A stretch of 64,000 nucleotides of DNA. It comes from Myrica gale (lineage: Eukaryota; Streptophyta; Magnoliopsida; Fagales; Myricaceae). The stretch spans positions 992,001 through 1,056,000 of the forward strand of contig OZ005619.1 of the NCBI GenBank assembly GCA_963930655.1, given 5' to 3'. Below, piece after piece: positions 12,800 through 25,434 of this stretch (position 1 is the stretch's first letter; every line of letters starts with the position of its first letter). Under the pieces are notes generated by a model that ran no database searches, was not told the DNA's origin, and saw only the letters and a program-made list of their open reading frames with translations. A program made the translations under genes and the position numbers.

Positions 12800-15700
12800 T
12801 TACGTAGAGAAATTGAGTTCATCCATCGAAACGGATAGGTTGCATGGCATCAGATTATTGGGTTTTGCCTCTCGGGCCTTGTCCTTGATGCCAGTGATCT
12901 CTTCCGTCCCTTCTGCTGCAGGTATACACTCCCGGAATCTGAAGCAAGTGATGAGATGGTCATTTGTTATTCCAGCAACCTGCATGAACGAGTAGATCAC
13001 AGTGGGGCCCACACTCCGGAATCCTCGCCTCACTAGATCTTTGCTTATCACATCTGCTTTTGAAGTTTTCACTGGAACTTGGCGAGGATATCGGAATCTG
13101 CTAACAATAGGCTTGTGGTTCACAAAGCTCCATATATACTTGTCAAATGACCCAAACTCATCTATGACCTGGAATTAGCAAAACCTGCAAAAAGTTAGCT
13201 GCAACGATACTTCTAGCAACTGAGGAATGTCCAATTATTGCACTTGGATATAACTGGTTAGTGGTTAACGGCTGGAAATTACTAACTGTGATAAATGAAT
13301 TGGGTGCCATATCATTGCCAACTAAGAAAGCTGGCATGTTGAGAACTCAAATGATTTGGACCATGAGTAACCCGTGAAAAAAAGATATAATAATGGCAGG
13401 CTGTAGGGATGGTAGCACATAGGTTTGTCCTGTATGGATCACATAGATTCTCACCAGATCAGGACCACAGTTCAACTACTTTTTTTGTCAAACCGACATG
13501 AACAAATGATGACTAAGCTCTCATTATTTGGCATTTAATTTTTCCTACAAAGCAGAAAAAAAATATGGTAACTGGCCCCGACTTGCTTCTGGAGATCAAT
13601 GAATTAACTAATCCCACTGGTACACAAGGGCATAAGCAGATTTAACAATTTTTGAGGTTCCGTTTAGTTTGGGTAACTTCACAAGAGTGAATTTTATGTT
13701 GCATAAAGTGGTTAACGGGGTATCATCTAAGCATCTTTAAACATGATCTTTTGCAGCTCGAGTCTAAAAATGCCATAGGAAAATGAGAACCTACCTTAGA
13801 TATTTGACGTGCATTCTCAATAATAGCACGTAGCTTTAGTTCTGATAAAAGGGAGCTTGCAGCACTTGCTGGTGCTAATATCTTCTTTTCGTTCAATTCT
13901 GAGACAGCAACTGGATCAAATTCAGCAAATACTTCCCTGCAAAAAGAATATCGCCAGAAAATATAATATAGTGAAAAAGCCAAGAAGCAAGTGACCACAA
14001 TTCCAAAGCACCAAGTTATACAGCCAATAGCTCAGAGGGGAATCTGTTGATAGATGAAAATAAGTTTACACTTTCAGGAACAATACCTAAAAATATGTCT
14101 TTTGCTTAAAATGGCAGGCCATGTAAGTTCAGCCAAAGCACCAGAGAGGACAAGCAGCTCAAACAATTTCCTGCACGAGATCAATGATATTCAAAAAACA
14201 ACTGGTCAATAGAATTATATTATCAAATTAGGATAACCCCTTCAATCAACATGGCAGCAAGCAATGTTATGATCCCATACTTGTCATCGTGTACTGGGAC
14301 TCCCCATTCTTCATCATGAAAAGCAGCATAAAATGGGTCTGGATTCAACAAATGAAATCCTGTCAGAACATAAAAACTAAAAGAAGCATAACCAGTGCAG
14401 CTTTTCCAAACCGCATATAGCTTGGGTGACATTTATGGGAATCAATCTTTTACTTGGAATACAACCTACTGATATGTACAACATACTTTTTTAGTGGGGA
14501 AAAGATGAAATGTCTTCTTGTGAGTGGACTTACAGAGTCATATTTCTACCAATTTTTCCACCAAAACATGAGCAAAACACTCCAAGAAGAAGCAAAAACT
14601 AAATAGACTAGCTCGAAATGTAGTACTTCAATTTATACAGAGTAAAAATGGTCATAAAACACAAAATCCAAGGCAAGGCAAACAGATGGATGCTAAATTT
14701 TTTCTTTCAAAAGTACAGCTCCAACATCTGATAAACTGAACGGCTTGGCCCATTTCTCTTCTCGTAACGTGGTACCTCCAAGGGAGTTATTAGAAAATAC
14801 AAAAGGCAACGACCAAAGGATTGTTATCCAATATATGGACTGCAAGACACGAAAGCATGAAGGACCAGATGAGCCTTGTGACCTATTTGTACATACAGGC
14901 TTAAAGTCTCAAAGACTAGGCTGGAAATATCTTGCACTATTAAAATCATTCCATTGTCATGATTTTGTCAGTTCTGATGATGAAATCGTAGAATTAACGG
15001 TTTTACTTGACTAGATGCTCAAGTTTCGCTAGGCCATGAAAAACCCTAGATATAAAGCAGTAGCATACCAAAAAGAAAACTGACAGATAGACTTCTTCAT
15101 TCCAGGTCAAACTATATAGTCCAAACCAAATTCAATCTTGAAACGGCCACAAAAATGTGCAGGGTCTAGCAAATTTAACAAAGCCCTAAATCTGAATACT
15201 CCAGTCTACCTCAAGTATTTCCTACTTAACTCTGTAGATGGACACATACCCTATTACTCAATCCCTTCGTTCTATTTAGGAAAGATGCAGGTTCAGTCTT
15301 CAGTTCTTTACGATGACAGCTGTAACTGCACTCACGTGAATATTGAAGAGATGCTGAACCAAACCAGTAGAAATCTTGCTTTTAAATAGAAATAACTTAC
15401 TTCAACATGAAGACTTTCTTATCAATCTTAGCCCATATAAGCAATAATTGGAGTTAGACCCATCTCAGCTATCCATTCTTTCTATCTAAATAGGCAACAA
15501 CTTGTAAAGGCAAGCCAGCTAAATAATAGAAAGGCACAATATGCTCTACAGAACAGTAACCATTTGAAAAATTGAAGAATTTCTCCAACTCCAAAGAAGA
15601 AAGAACCCACCCGCATTTGATGTCAACCATGCACACCTCTTCTTGGTCTGCAATCCATCAGGTGGAGACTCCAAGCCACCATCAGAAGCAACACTTCTAG

Positions 15701-16097
15701 GCTTCGAGGCAGAAGGCTTCCTCCTACTTCCCACACTATTCCACCGAGTCAACCTGCCAGTAGATGCTCGACTATGAAACGAATCTGTAGAAGCATCGGA
15801 CGAACACGAAGCATTTAATGACAAATTGGAATGCAACAACTGCTCGTGTCGTCGAAGCACTGAAGGCACGTTGACAGAACGCAGCTTGGGAGAAGTAGTA
15901 ACCATAGACGCTTTGTGGGCATTATTATCTGCGCCCAACTGCTCCCCAGCCGATTTCTCCACCTGTCTCATTGGCTTCGCATCAGGTTTTCGTGCAATCA
16001 ATGACCCTGCCTTATTCCCGTTCCCGGCAGGACCGAGCACCGGCCTCGCCTCTGAATCAGCCACATTCATAGCCCTCACCCTTGGAGCTCCCGACAT
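12800..16097 (-). CDS. DNA-3-methyladenine glycosylase I (Tag) family protein
   Basis: Helix-hairpin-helix superfamily glycosylase expected to excise alkylated bases in base-excision repair. Exons in transcription order: 16097-15611, 14359-14281, 14170-14087, 13936-13795, 13168-12800; phases close and give 386 aa. Residues 1-150 are a Ser/Arg-rich, probably disordered extension absent from bacterial Tag. The Tag core begins at RCAW (C155). C155, H177 (FHDEEWG), H335 and C339 (NDHLITC) match the four zinc ligands of E. coli Tag (C4, H17, H175, C179). The aromatic and tryptophan positions (FHDEEWG, ELTW) are kept. The position equal to E. coli Glu38, a base-recognition residue, is Ser (LVLSGA). 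Sites at 16743 and 16142 on the minus strand suggest a 5' UTR intron. The first coding intron (14360-15610) is 1.25 kb and holds no gene. Confidence 0.92.
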
Positions 16098-17109
16098 TGA
16101 AAAAACCTCCCCACCTACTCTTGATCCAGAGATCCCAACTGTCTACGCCCAAAAAATCACCCAAATTTCCCAATTATGCCAGCCATCTCGTGCGTTCCTT
16201 TTAACTCAAAACCACATACCTATCCTCAAAATCATCTATTAACTACCAACAAAATTCAGCGAAGCTAACATATTTGAAGCTCAAATCACTTCAAAAATCC
16301 TAGAAACGAAAATTCGTAGAAATAAAAGTCTGACCTCCTCTAAGTATATCCATTGACCAGGTCAGTGGCCCCTCTAGCTCCCAACACGGATCTCACTTTT
16401 CCACCCCAAAATTCTACAAATTTCACGTCCTACCAACCTAGAGTTCGTTCAAATCACTCGGCCAAAGCACAAAAACCCCAAACCCATCAAAATCCCACGA
16501 CCCCAAAACCCCATTTTTTACTGAATACAGATTTCAAATCAGCCCAAAACCCTAGAAAACACGACCCGCTGGGAGTTTCATAGACATGAACATGAACTCC
16601 ATCAAAATCAGCAACACGGGTTCAATTTTCTTTTACCAAAGCTGGGGTTTATCTACAGTCTTTAGAAAGAAAACCTATTGTATATTCAAAATGAGCCTCG
16701 AATGACTGAGAGATTCCGTTGCGCATTGTGAGAAACGAGAACCTGTTGAAACTGCGTCGTTTTCAGGCGCTCCTCACATGTAGATGAAAAGCAGACAAAC
16801 GTTTGTGCGTGCAGTCTGACGGTCTGTAAAGCTTTTGCGGGAAAATTGTGGTTTGAAGAGGCAGGAAGGATTGGTGGAAATTGGCTAAGAGTAAAGGAAG
16901 TTCGATCTAAGAGAGGAATTGAGAAATGAGTTTTTTCTGTGTTGAATTTTTACAAAGCGTGAATGAGGATTAAAGTGCTAATGAGTGTGAGAGAGGGAGA
17001 GCAGATTAGCCTTTGCTTTGTTTATTGATGGCAACCGGAAGAGCTGGTTTTGAACTGTGGTTTTACTGGTTATGTCCGGTTATGGTATTAAATGACCTCC
17101 TTTATTTTA

Positions 17110-17340
17110 GGGATAAATGTAAAATTAGCCCTGTGCTATATGCAAAAATCGATTTAGTCCCTGTGATATGAAAAATATCAATTTAGTCTCTGTGATTTCA
17201 GAAAGTGATAAAATCAGTCTCTGATGGAGGACCAATAACAAACGAAAATAGAATCACAGGGACTAAATCGATGATTTTCATATCATAAGGACTAAAACGA
17301 TTTTTGCGTATAGCACAGGGACTAATTTTTCATTTATCCC
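17110..17340. mobile_element. Fold-back element with long terminal inverted repeats (MULE-like MITE)
   Basis: About 95 bases at the left (17110-17205) are nearly the inverse of the right end (17245-17340). Both ends read, from outside in, GGGATAAATG..AAAATTAG, then CCCTGTGCTATA.GCAAAAATCG and TTTAGTCC. The flanks TTTATTTTA (17101-17109) and TTTATTTAT (17341-17349) match at 7 of 9 bases, as expected of an aged 9-base target duplication typical of Mutator-like elements. There is no coding capacity. Confidence 0.75.
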
Positions 17341-17349
17341 TTTATTTAT

Positions 17350-20073
17350 TTTCTTTTTCTTTTTTCTTTTAAAATTTTTCACTTCTTCCTATTTCCTACA
17401 AATACAAAGCAAACAATCATTTACAAGCATTATTATATGCTAAAAAAATATTTTGGCTGAGTGTTTTGGAGTTGTCAATTTCATCTAATTCATAAATAAT
17501 TCAATTTTTGTATATCCATCAAGGATATTGGTATATTTGTAAAAATGGTCCACCAAAAATCCCCTCCAACCCTTATTCAAAGTATTTGGCCCCCTAAGCA
17601 ATGCTCACAGCTTCAATCTCCAATGATAGCCAAAGGATTTCAATTATAAAACATGAAAGATAAAAAAAGAAAATATATTTTTCACCATAAAACTATGTTT
17701 TGCACTGTAAACTCTAAATTATCACGTTTTAGAAATTGAACATAAATTGAGTTTTTTTAATATGAAATATCGATTATACTCTTAAAAGGTCAAATAGCAT
17801 GTTACATTTAAGGGTTTAGTTATCATTTCGTTTAAAAAAAAAGAGTCAATTTTCAATATAATTTGACCGCAAAATAGACGAAAGGTACAATGTATTAGAG
17901 ATTGGTAATTTATGGGTGTAATATCTCAAGGTGGTAGTTTAGGGTGTAAAGTACAAACATATGATAATTAGTAGATAAAAAATATATGTTTTCCAAGATA
18001 AAATTTGCTTGGAACTGGCTACTAGTAGCACCAAATATGCTCTCAAGTCCAAAAAGAAATATCCTGAATTATAATAAGAAAGTTTATATGTATTCTTTCA
18101 GTTATTTTTTGCAAGAAGGCATACACTTTCCCCCATTGAATAAAAAATAAAAATTCATAGGAGTGCTAACTCTGATGAACATAACCTTACCAAATAGATA
18201 GCTGCAATAGCCCCTATCTATGGCATTTCCCAATACGAACCCTAATTCTCCAACCTTCTCCTGACCAGCATGACAATTCAAAACCTCCGTGGTCCCTTAG
18301 CTCATTGTACCCTCTTTCTTATATGCACAAAAAAAAACGTTTTGCCCATAGGTTTTTTTAATTGTAATTAGGGAAATCCATTTAACCTAACATTTGTGAG
18401 AAGGTTGGGACAGACCTAAGTCCTTTTCTTGATTAATTTGGAGAAGGAGAATGGGATCCACGCATAATAGAGCGTCAAAGAAGCATGTCCATTAACTAAA
18501 TTCGAAGCATAAAGACAAATCTCATACACTTAAACTAATCCCATAGTCCAAATATCAATTAATTCAAGAAGTTATTAGTAGGTGGTAAGATTCGAACTCA
18601 TAATCAGCTAAATACGATTCATTCAAGAGTGAAAAATCTAGAACCATGGAACTATTCCCAACGGAGTTGTTTTTCCCCCAGAGTTATGACTATTTTTTCC
18701 GTCCATACCAAATTACAATAAAAAGTATCCAAAAGCATCTTCAATTCGGGCGATCTTTATGTTGTATTCTCAGGCTTTTCTTAGAAAAAGCTAGACAGAT
18801 TCTGCCCCCCCCCCCCCCCCAAAGTTTCTTGAGGTTTCACATCCAAGATTTTGTAGCCTCGGACATGAAGATGCCGACACAATCTGTGAAGTCTGATCCG
18901 ATTGACTAATCCTTAATCCTAAGGTATATATCACAATAGCGGAGAAAAAGAAAAGGTAACCAATGAAGGAACAAAAAGTGAACCTTAGAAAAAAACAAAA
19001 GAAAGATAAAAATAAAAAGAGAGATTTCGTTCCAAAATCTGCAATTAATGCGGGTTGGCGTGCAACTATTGGAGTGGAGAGCGACTGGAAAAGTATCAAA
19101 TTCTAAAGCCAATCGAGTAGTTTATCTACTTTGAGAAGTTCCATCTAGTTTTTTTTCACTCACCTACTACTTTGTTGATTGTAGCTCATGGAGTCATGTG
19201 AAGATTGAAGATCATTAAAGTTTAAATTTCAATCATTCCTTCCTCTTCGTACTTAAATTAATCTGATAGTCAAAATCTAACATTTATATTTTTCTTAAAT
19301 TTCACCTCCGAACAATTGAGATTCTAGTTACATTTCGTCTCTCGATAAAAGAGTAAAATCGTCATTTCACTGAACTAAAATAACAATTTTCAGTTGAGGC
19401 GGTAAACTAGTAATTGAAAGGTGAAATGTAACAAAGTTAATAATTTAAAATTTCAGAACCCCATTAATAGTAAGAGGAGAAGTGTATTTTTGCGTTTAAG
19501 AAAGATGGAGAAAAGAGAGTGAATATAGGAAAGTTCAAAGTTCATCCTATGTTGTTCTAAGTCCGAGTCTGCTGGGTAAAGCCCAAAACCCTGAATTATT
19601 TCCCGTGGGAATCCAATTCTCGAAAACAGACTATCTTCACAGACATTTATGTGCTCCCCTCCCCTTTATTGTTTTCTTTTGTTTCGCTTTTTTTAGGCGA
19701 CTTCAAAGAAAACGAGTCTAGTGAGGGGTCACAGGATTTCTACCTTATTTTCACAAATCACAGCTAATGTTACTACCACCTAACAATCTCCTTTAGGATC
19801 TTATTCAACAAATTGGGCAAATCAAACCAACAAGACATGGAAAGCACCCCAACAGAGAGTTAAAACATTAAGGAATCTATTAGAATGAATGTTTTTTTTA
19901 CTTTCTAAAATTATAAGTTAGACATTGAGTCTTCAAAAGAACAAGGATTTCACCATCTCTTAGAACCCCAAATTTGTGCCAATAGCCCATGAGCACTGTC
20001 TTGCCAAACGGAATAAACCTAACCACTTTACACTTCCACAGTTCCACATCCACATCCATATCATGAAATGAAA
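17350..20073. other. Intergenic, no gene seen
   Basis: AT-rich intergenic DNA. It contains a run of about 16 C at 18805-18820 and a tRNA B-box-like word near 18585 on the minus strand (GAGTTCGAATCTTACC), possibly from an old SINE. No coding region is recognisable. Confidence 0.5.
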
Positions 20074-23000
20074 TTATATGATCCGGAGATGGCATCTGCA
20101 AGCATCCAACAAAATTCAAGAGTTAGTTATGTTCATCTGCAGCATGCTCCATTTGGCAGCAGGAAAGAACAAGATAATAAAAAAAACTAAAAGTGCCGAA
20201 TTATGGCTAAGCGGTGGTAGTTTTTACTCGGCTTATCGATACACAGAAATTCAACGAATTCCCATCACCAAAATAAACAGAAGCAAATAAAAAACAGCAA
20301 GACCATGTACAAGCCGATTGGTGAAAGAAGTGCAGAGGTTCATCTTGTGGTAAGTAAGAGAAGATATGGTAGTCGCTGCTGTTCAGCATCAATTTCCTTT
20401 GCTAGCCATAGCACTTATATACGTGCTTTGCAACCAGTCAAAAAAGAAGAAGAAGGAAGAACTATCAAGTTCCATTTATAAGGTTGCAAGTATAGTCAGC
20501 AGCAAACAAACTTTCTCCAATTTTTGTTGCTGGCTTCCGTACCCAACATCTTATTAAGGAAAGATGTGTACATTTAGGAAAAATGCCGTAATCCTTTTGG
20601 TATATACAGTATAGTATCTCGCCATCTTCTCTACATATATTATTAGGAGAAAACGTATCCTAAATAAGCTATTAAAACCATAGTGAACAAAAAGTTTTCT
20701 TCTTTGCAGTTGCTTACAGAAGATATTTTACTTTCTGGAGATGAAAGCCAGGATTCCTTACTGAAGGCATCTGGAACTAATGTTGGAAGAGTAAATTAAA
20801 CAGAGTGGAACATGACTAAAGGAGATGGCAGACATACCCCAGTAGACCCCTCCCTTGCCATGTTCTCGGCGTCACAGTTAAGTTGATCAGTGCACCCTGC
20901 CTCATAATAGCTACTGGTATTGCACGACCCTCAATTGTCTGAGCTTCAGAGGCAAGCCTTTGTGCCAGGTTTTCACCAGCTTCAACATTCCCAAATTTGA
21001 CAATCTGATCTCCAAGCTGTAAACCATCATCTGCTGCTGGTGATGCATCTGCTATTTCATCAACTAATGCAAACGGTATACTGACAACAAGATCCACATC
21101 CATAGAATTGGATGAATCTCTTGAAAGAACAGATTGCGATGATGCAGATGGTTCAGTGCCGACAATTGGAGAGTTTTGGTTGTTTGACCCCCCTTCATTA
21201 CCTTGCATATGGGGACAAAAAATAGTTGCATACGAGACCTCACTTTTTCACTCCAGTAAACATAGCATTTTTAGCTCCAGTTTTAAGCCAAGAACAAAAA
21301 GGAAAAAGAACCACATAGCAATAGAAGTTGAGAGAATTTCACAGTTCAAAATGAAAATCATTCAGCGACATAAATAGATTACAGAAGTAACCCAGTACTT
21401 CAGATAAATAAAATGTCCACCAACATGGGAATAGTAGTGCTTAACAACTAGACATGGACTTTTAAACTAAAAATTGGCAGCAAGAACCACAACGTGGCTT
21501 GGCTAAACCGGTAAACGATACCACTGAACAGTCAATCAACTTCTCAAGCTAGAAACATCTTGCCTTCTCAGTTGCATATTAAACAGGTTTTCTTTATGGG
21601 ATCAAGTAAGCTGCATTAATACAAAATTTTCTCCATCTCCATTGAAACAGTCTGCCACATTACCCAAAAACATTCTAACCCATAAAAAACCACTTTATGA
21701 TCATGTAAAGCAAATGGAGAACTATATCATAGTCTCTGGAAACATCATCATCTGTATTACCTTGGGATTGAATTAGACATATCATAGAAACAAGAAACTA
21801 CTTGTCATGCCCCCACAAGCAACGCAGACATGCAAACACACAAAGAGCTCTGACGAAATTATGGGGTAAACCAGGCCATTACTTCAGTACGACGAGGCAA
21901 AACCACAAGTGAGAATCCAGAAAGAATAGTACGGACAACAAATGAATAACATTCCTTGCCAAATGCAGAACTTGTAACATCTGTTTTGTCCCATTACCTT
22001 GTTCCTGGGGGGTTGAAGACTTGGAAGGAATCCTTGCCGAATGCAGAACTTGTATGTTCTGATTTATTCTCTCTGTTATCTCCCTGTGGTCATTCCGAAG
22101 CTCTGCACAAAGGAAAGAAAAAAAAAGTAAAAATGCAATGATTCAAACAAAAATTTCTAGTATTAAATAGTAGCATCACTAATACTACTGCAATGAGTGT
22201 ACCAGGTAGTTGCATTGTAAGCAAGCCCCTAAATCAAGACATTTTTTTCAATTATGTCACTTCCAAGTGCATACATTACTGGAACAACAAAGACTAGTAG
22301 AAATTTTTGGCAATCTAGTTTTCCTAGCGTCCCTAAGGATATGGCAAACTACAAACATTAAGAAGTTGCTATCTCCACAGTTAGATTTTCTTCAATAAAT
22401 ATACAACAGATGAAAGACAGAGAAAATCGATGGAAGTAAGATCAACATCACAATTGAGTGCCCACACATATTATTATTATTATTAATCTATATTTCAAAT
22501 TCTGTATTTCGCAATTGATTTAACATTCTGAGGGAATGTGCGTTTCTCGTTGTCATTATCACCAAGTTGTAATGAATACAATGAGTATAAAAAAAAAACC
22601 GTTATAGTAACTTAGGTTATCCAGTTCATTCCGCTTATGCATGTCTTGCCTCAACGTGCGACGCTCCACATTTAGTTTTTTTATACTGTCACTGCTGATA
22701 TCGCTCAAACAATTTCATGCTAATTAAAAATTCAATGAAACTGCAGCAAAATCAACCCTCATACCAGAAAGACGGTGCCGCTCGGCTCGTACAACTGGAA
22801 TGTCAATATCCGACCGAGGAAACCCCTACAAAACCAAACAACAAAAGAACAAAATTGTCAAAAATGCACGACACATCCCCTTTATAAGTTAAATTTCCCA
22901 ACAACATACTAATCCCAAAAAAATAAAAACATTTGCATTTGTCCTGGTTAATACTTCTTCGTAGTTTCATTTTGATTTTCGAAAGAAAGAGCTTGAATAA

Positions 23001-23323
23001 AATGCAGAAACTAATCAAGTCAAACAAATTGCTCTACTTTATATGAAAACAACCCCAAGCAGAAAACCGTTAAACCCAAAATTTCTCATCCCATTTCCCG
23101 ACAGCCAAGACAGAAAATTGATTCTAACATCCAAATCCAAAAGAAAATCTAAGAAAACGAATTGAAGAGAAAAAAGCAACACCTCGGAATCGACGAGGTT
23201 GCCAGAAAGGCCAGGACCGCCAGGCTGACATAGGCGCTCGATGATCGCGTTCATCTCGGCCTCCATGGCACTCCTCTCCGCCATCAGAGTCATCGCCTGC
23301 GATTTCAGGTTCGTGGCAACCAT
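20074..23323 (-). CDS. PSMD9: 26S proteasome non-ATPase regulatory subunit 9 (PSMD9/Nas2 chaperone)
   Basis: Cytosolic/nuclear assembly chaperone that binds an ATPase subunit (Rpt5) during assembly of the proteasome base, then leaves; this role is known from yeast Nas2 and human p27. Exons: 23323-23183, 22825-22765, 22102-21998, 21201-20838, 20095-20074; phases close, 230 aa. Residues 1-100 form the Nas2 N-terminal helical region (MAERSAMEAEMNAIIERL, then GFPRSDIDIP and ELRNDHREITERIN). The C-terminal half is a PDZ domain with the SIPFALVDEIADASPAADDG and GLQLGDQIVKFGN segments. The last exon is only 22 bases and encodes CHLRII after a split Gly; it is 742 bases from the previous exon but is needed for the family's conserved end. 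The length is normal for plants. Confidence 0.9.
21951..22061. repeat. Partial exon duplication beside PSMD9 exon 3
   Basis: About 33 bases of exon 3 (22029-22061) are repeated in the adjoining intron at 21951-21984, sharing CCTTGCC.AATGCAGAACTTG. The intronic copy has no donor and is not an extra exon. Confidence 0.7.
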
Positions 23324-23394
23324 CCTTTTCCTGTTCTTCCCAGTGATACCGCCTTCTTGCAGTTTCTCTTTATTCTGCGCTGCGAGTTAGCACA

Positions 23395-23605
23395 ACTAAG
23401 GTTGTGTGCTAAAAAAAATACAAAATTTTTCATAGCTCACAATAAAATACTACAATATAATCTCTTTCTTCCATCAAATCATAACTTTTCACTACAAAAA
23501 ATATAAAAAATTAACTCTCTCTTCACTTTTTCACTAAACACAATACAATCACTAAACCCAATACAAAAAATTTTACAACATTAAACATACCCATAATAGC
23601 CTCTT
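23395..23605. mobile_element. Decayed MITE, family 2
   Basis: An AT-rich stretch immediately upstream of the PSMD9 gene with the family 2 internal words AAAAATATAAAAAATTA and CTCTCTTCACTTTTTCACTA, also seen at 37955-38160 and, less closely, near 32480. The ends are eroded. Confidence 0.5.
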
Positions 23606-24430
23606 ACCGGTACCCAGAAAACAAAACAAAAATAGAAGACGAATGCCATTTTAAAGAAAAAGTTTGTTTTCTCAAATACGGTTTATAAGATTTCAAACCT
23701 TCAAACCAAATTTATATATTTGAAGTAAAATTCAAAGATCAAAATTATGCCACTTAACAAATTTATAATATATATGACATAATTTTAACCGTTATATCTT
23801 TCTTAAAAATGACGAAATTTAGTAATTGAGACTTCTTAAACAGTAGGCATTAAGTCCAAGTATATTGTCTAAAATCCATAATCATCCAACTTAAGAGTGA
23901 GTACCGGAACAGATGAAATCGGAATGACCTTTTCTGATTATAATTTTTCGTATTCACCGAAATCAAATATTTAATTTCGGTTTCATTCCAGTAAATATTA
24001 AAATAGAACTAAAACGAAACTGAAATTTCCAATTAGTTTCATTAAGTGAACTTTTTTTGCTAGATTTTTTTGGGCCCTAATAAGACCCCAAAATTTTGCA
24101 CAAATTATTTTGTTATACATCGTAAATTAACAATAAAATATATATTCATCTAAAATCTAACATAAATTACAACATTCTAAAATTATGGGCATCAAAAAGG
24201 GGGGTTTGAGTTATATTTTAAAATTACAATGTTTTAAATTCTATCTAAAATAAACTAAACATTTATCCAAATTTTAAGGTAAAATTACGAGATTTTAAGC
24301 AATGTTAAAATAAAAAGGAATCGAAACAGATCCGATTCTTAAAAATCCGATATCAGAATCGAAATTTCGATTTTGGCAGGAATTTTTTCCCACCCTTAAA
24401 CCAAACAACCCAACGGCTTATAATTAAGAT
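23606..24430. other. Intergenic, no gene seen
   Basis: AT-rich DNA without coding potential or a recognisable element. Confidence 0.5.
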
Positions 24431-24439
24431 CTTGTCAGG

Positions 24440-25340
24440 GTAGGTGGTATATCAATTGTAAACTTATCAAGTTCGAGTCACATGAATGAGGTTGATGTTC
24501 TTACAATTAGGTAAGTTATAAACCTACCGCAAAGACCGTGGGACTTAAACTGTGCGCCCAACTCTATGGATAAGTTTGGGCCAGCAAGTAATTCCCCCGG
24601 TTTTTTTTCTAGATCAAGTTCCAAAGAGGAACTGAAACAAAGACCAGGTGATAAACACTGGTGGGATCCTAAATCGGATCGGAGAAAGCCGCAATATGCT
24701 CCATGCAAAGCAGTGGGAGCGACGGGCGGATTCGGTAGACGCATCTACCAGACCTTTATAAGCCAGTTTTTTAAAGCACCACAACCCGGTACAGAAAGCC
24801 CAAACAAGGACATAAAGGATCCGCAGGGGATTGGAAAAAGCTCACGCAGGAGCCGGAAAACACAAAAAACAGTCAATCGCAATAACATAACAAAACAACA
24901 ACGCATAACAGATTGGCTCCACCATAACAACAAAACAACACAACAAATAGCAGCAAAAACGGAATCGGCTCCACCATGAGCGAGCAGATTGGCGAAAACA
25001 CCGAGAGAGGCATCGAGGCGTGGCCACCACGCGCCGTCGGAAGGTAGCAAAAACGGTGTCTTCGGGCACAGGAGGGGAAGCAGGAACCCACCAGAAGGCG
25101 CGTGACCGCCCAAACCGTCGGGAATAGACCGGAGGTGGCGCCCCGAGGCAGGCATGTGAGATCCACGCACAGCGCGTGGGGCGCGTGAGACGTAACGCGC
25201 CGTCTGCTGGAGGCCGGACCGACATGGTTGTGCTCGTTAGGAGGAGCAGACGACAAAGAGCTAGACGGTGTCCACCGTAGATACACCGAGGCATCGGGAT
25301 CTGACTGTCTTGATTTCGAACAAAAGAGGAAAAGAGAGGG
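24440..25340. repeat. GC-rich block of probable repeat origin
   Basis: This block, especially 24980-25270, is much richer in G, C and CpG than the surrounding DNA. Its minus strand is open in three frames for 141-160 codons and its plus strand for 137. No translation resembles a known domain, and high GC alone lengthens open frames. A tRNA B-box-like word (GTTCGAGTC, 24471-24479) lies at its left edge, and an A-rich tail (AAAATAAAATAAAATAAAC) at 25416-25434. It is probably an inserted retroelement of unknown type. Confidence 0.3.
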
Positions 25341-25434
25341 GTTAAAAGTAAACAAATTTTATAGCGCGCACACTGATGCTACTCTTCGAGCTTTGCTTTT
25401 ATTTACAAACATAAAAAATAAAATAAAATAAACA

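Noticed and set aside
14745..15389. Plus-strand open frames inside the glycosylase intron
   Set aside because: No similarity, no promoter, and they lie in a well-supported intron of the opposite strand.
24778..25330. Biosynthetic or defence gene cluster centred on this part of the window
   Set aside because: Neighbouring genes are unrelated single-copy genes on both strands; nothing suggests a joint pathway.
24745..25355. Genes on the minus strand of the GC-rich block
   Set aside because: Three frames are open at once with no domain or splice structure; high GC explains the lengths.
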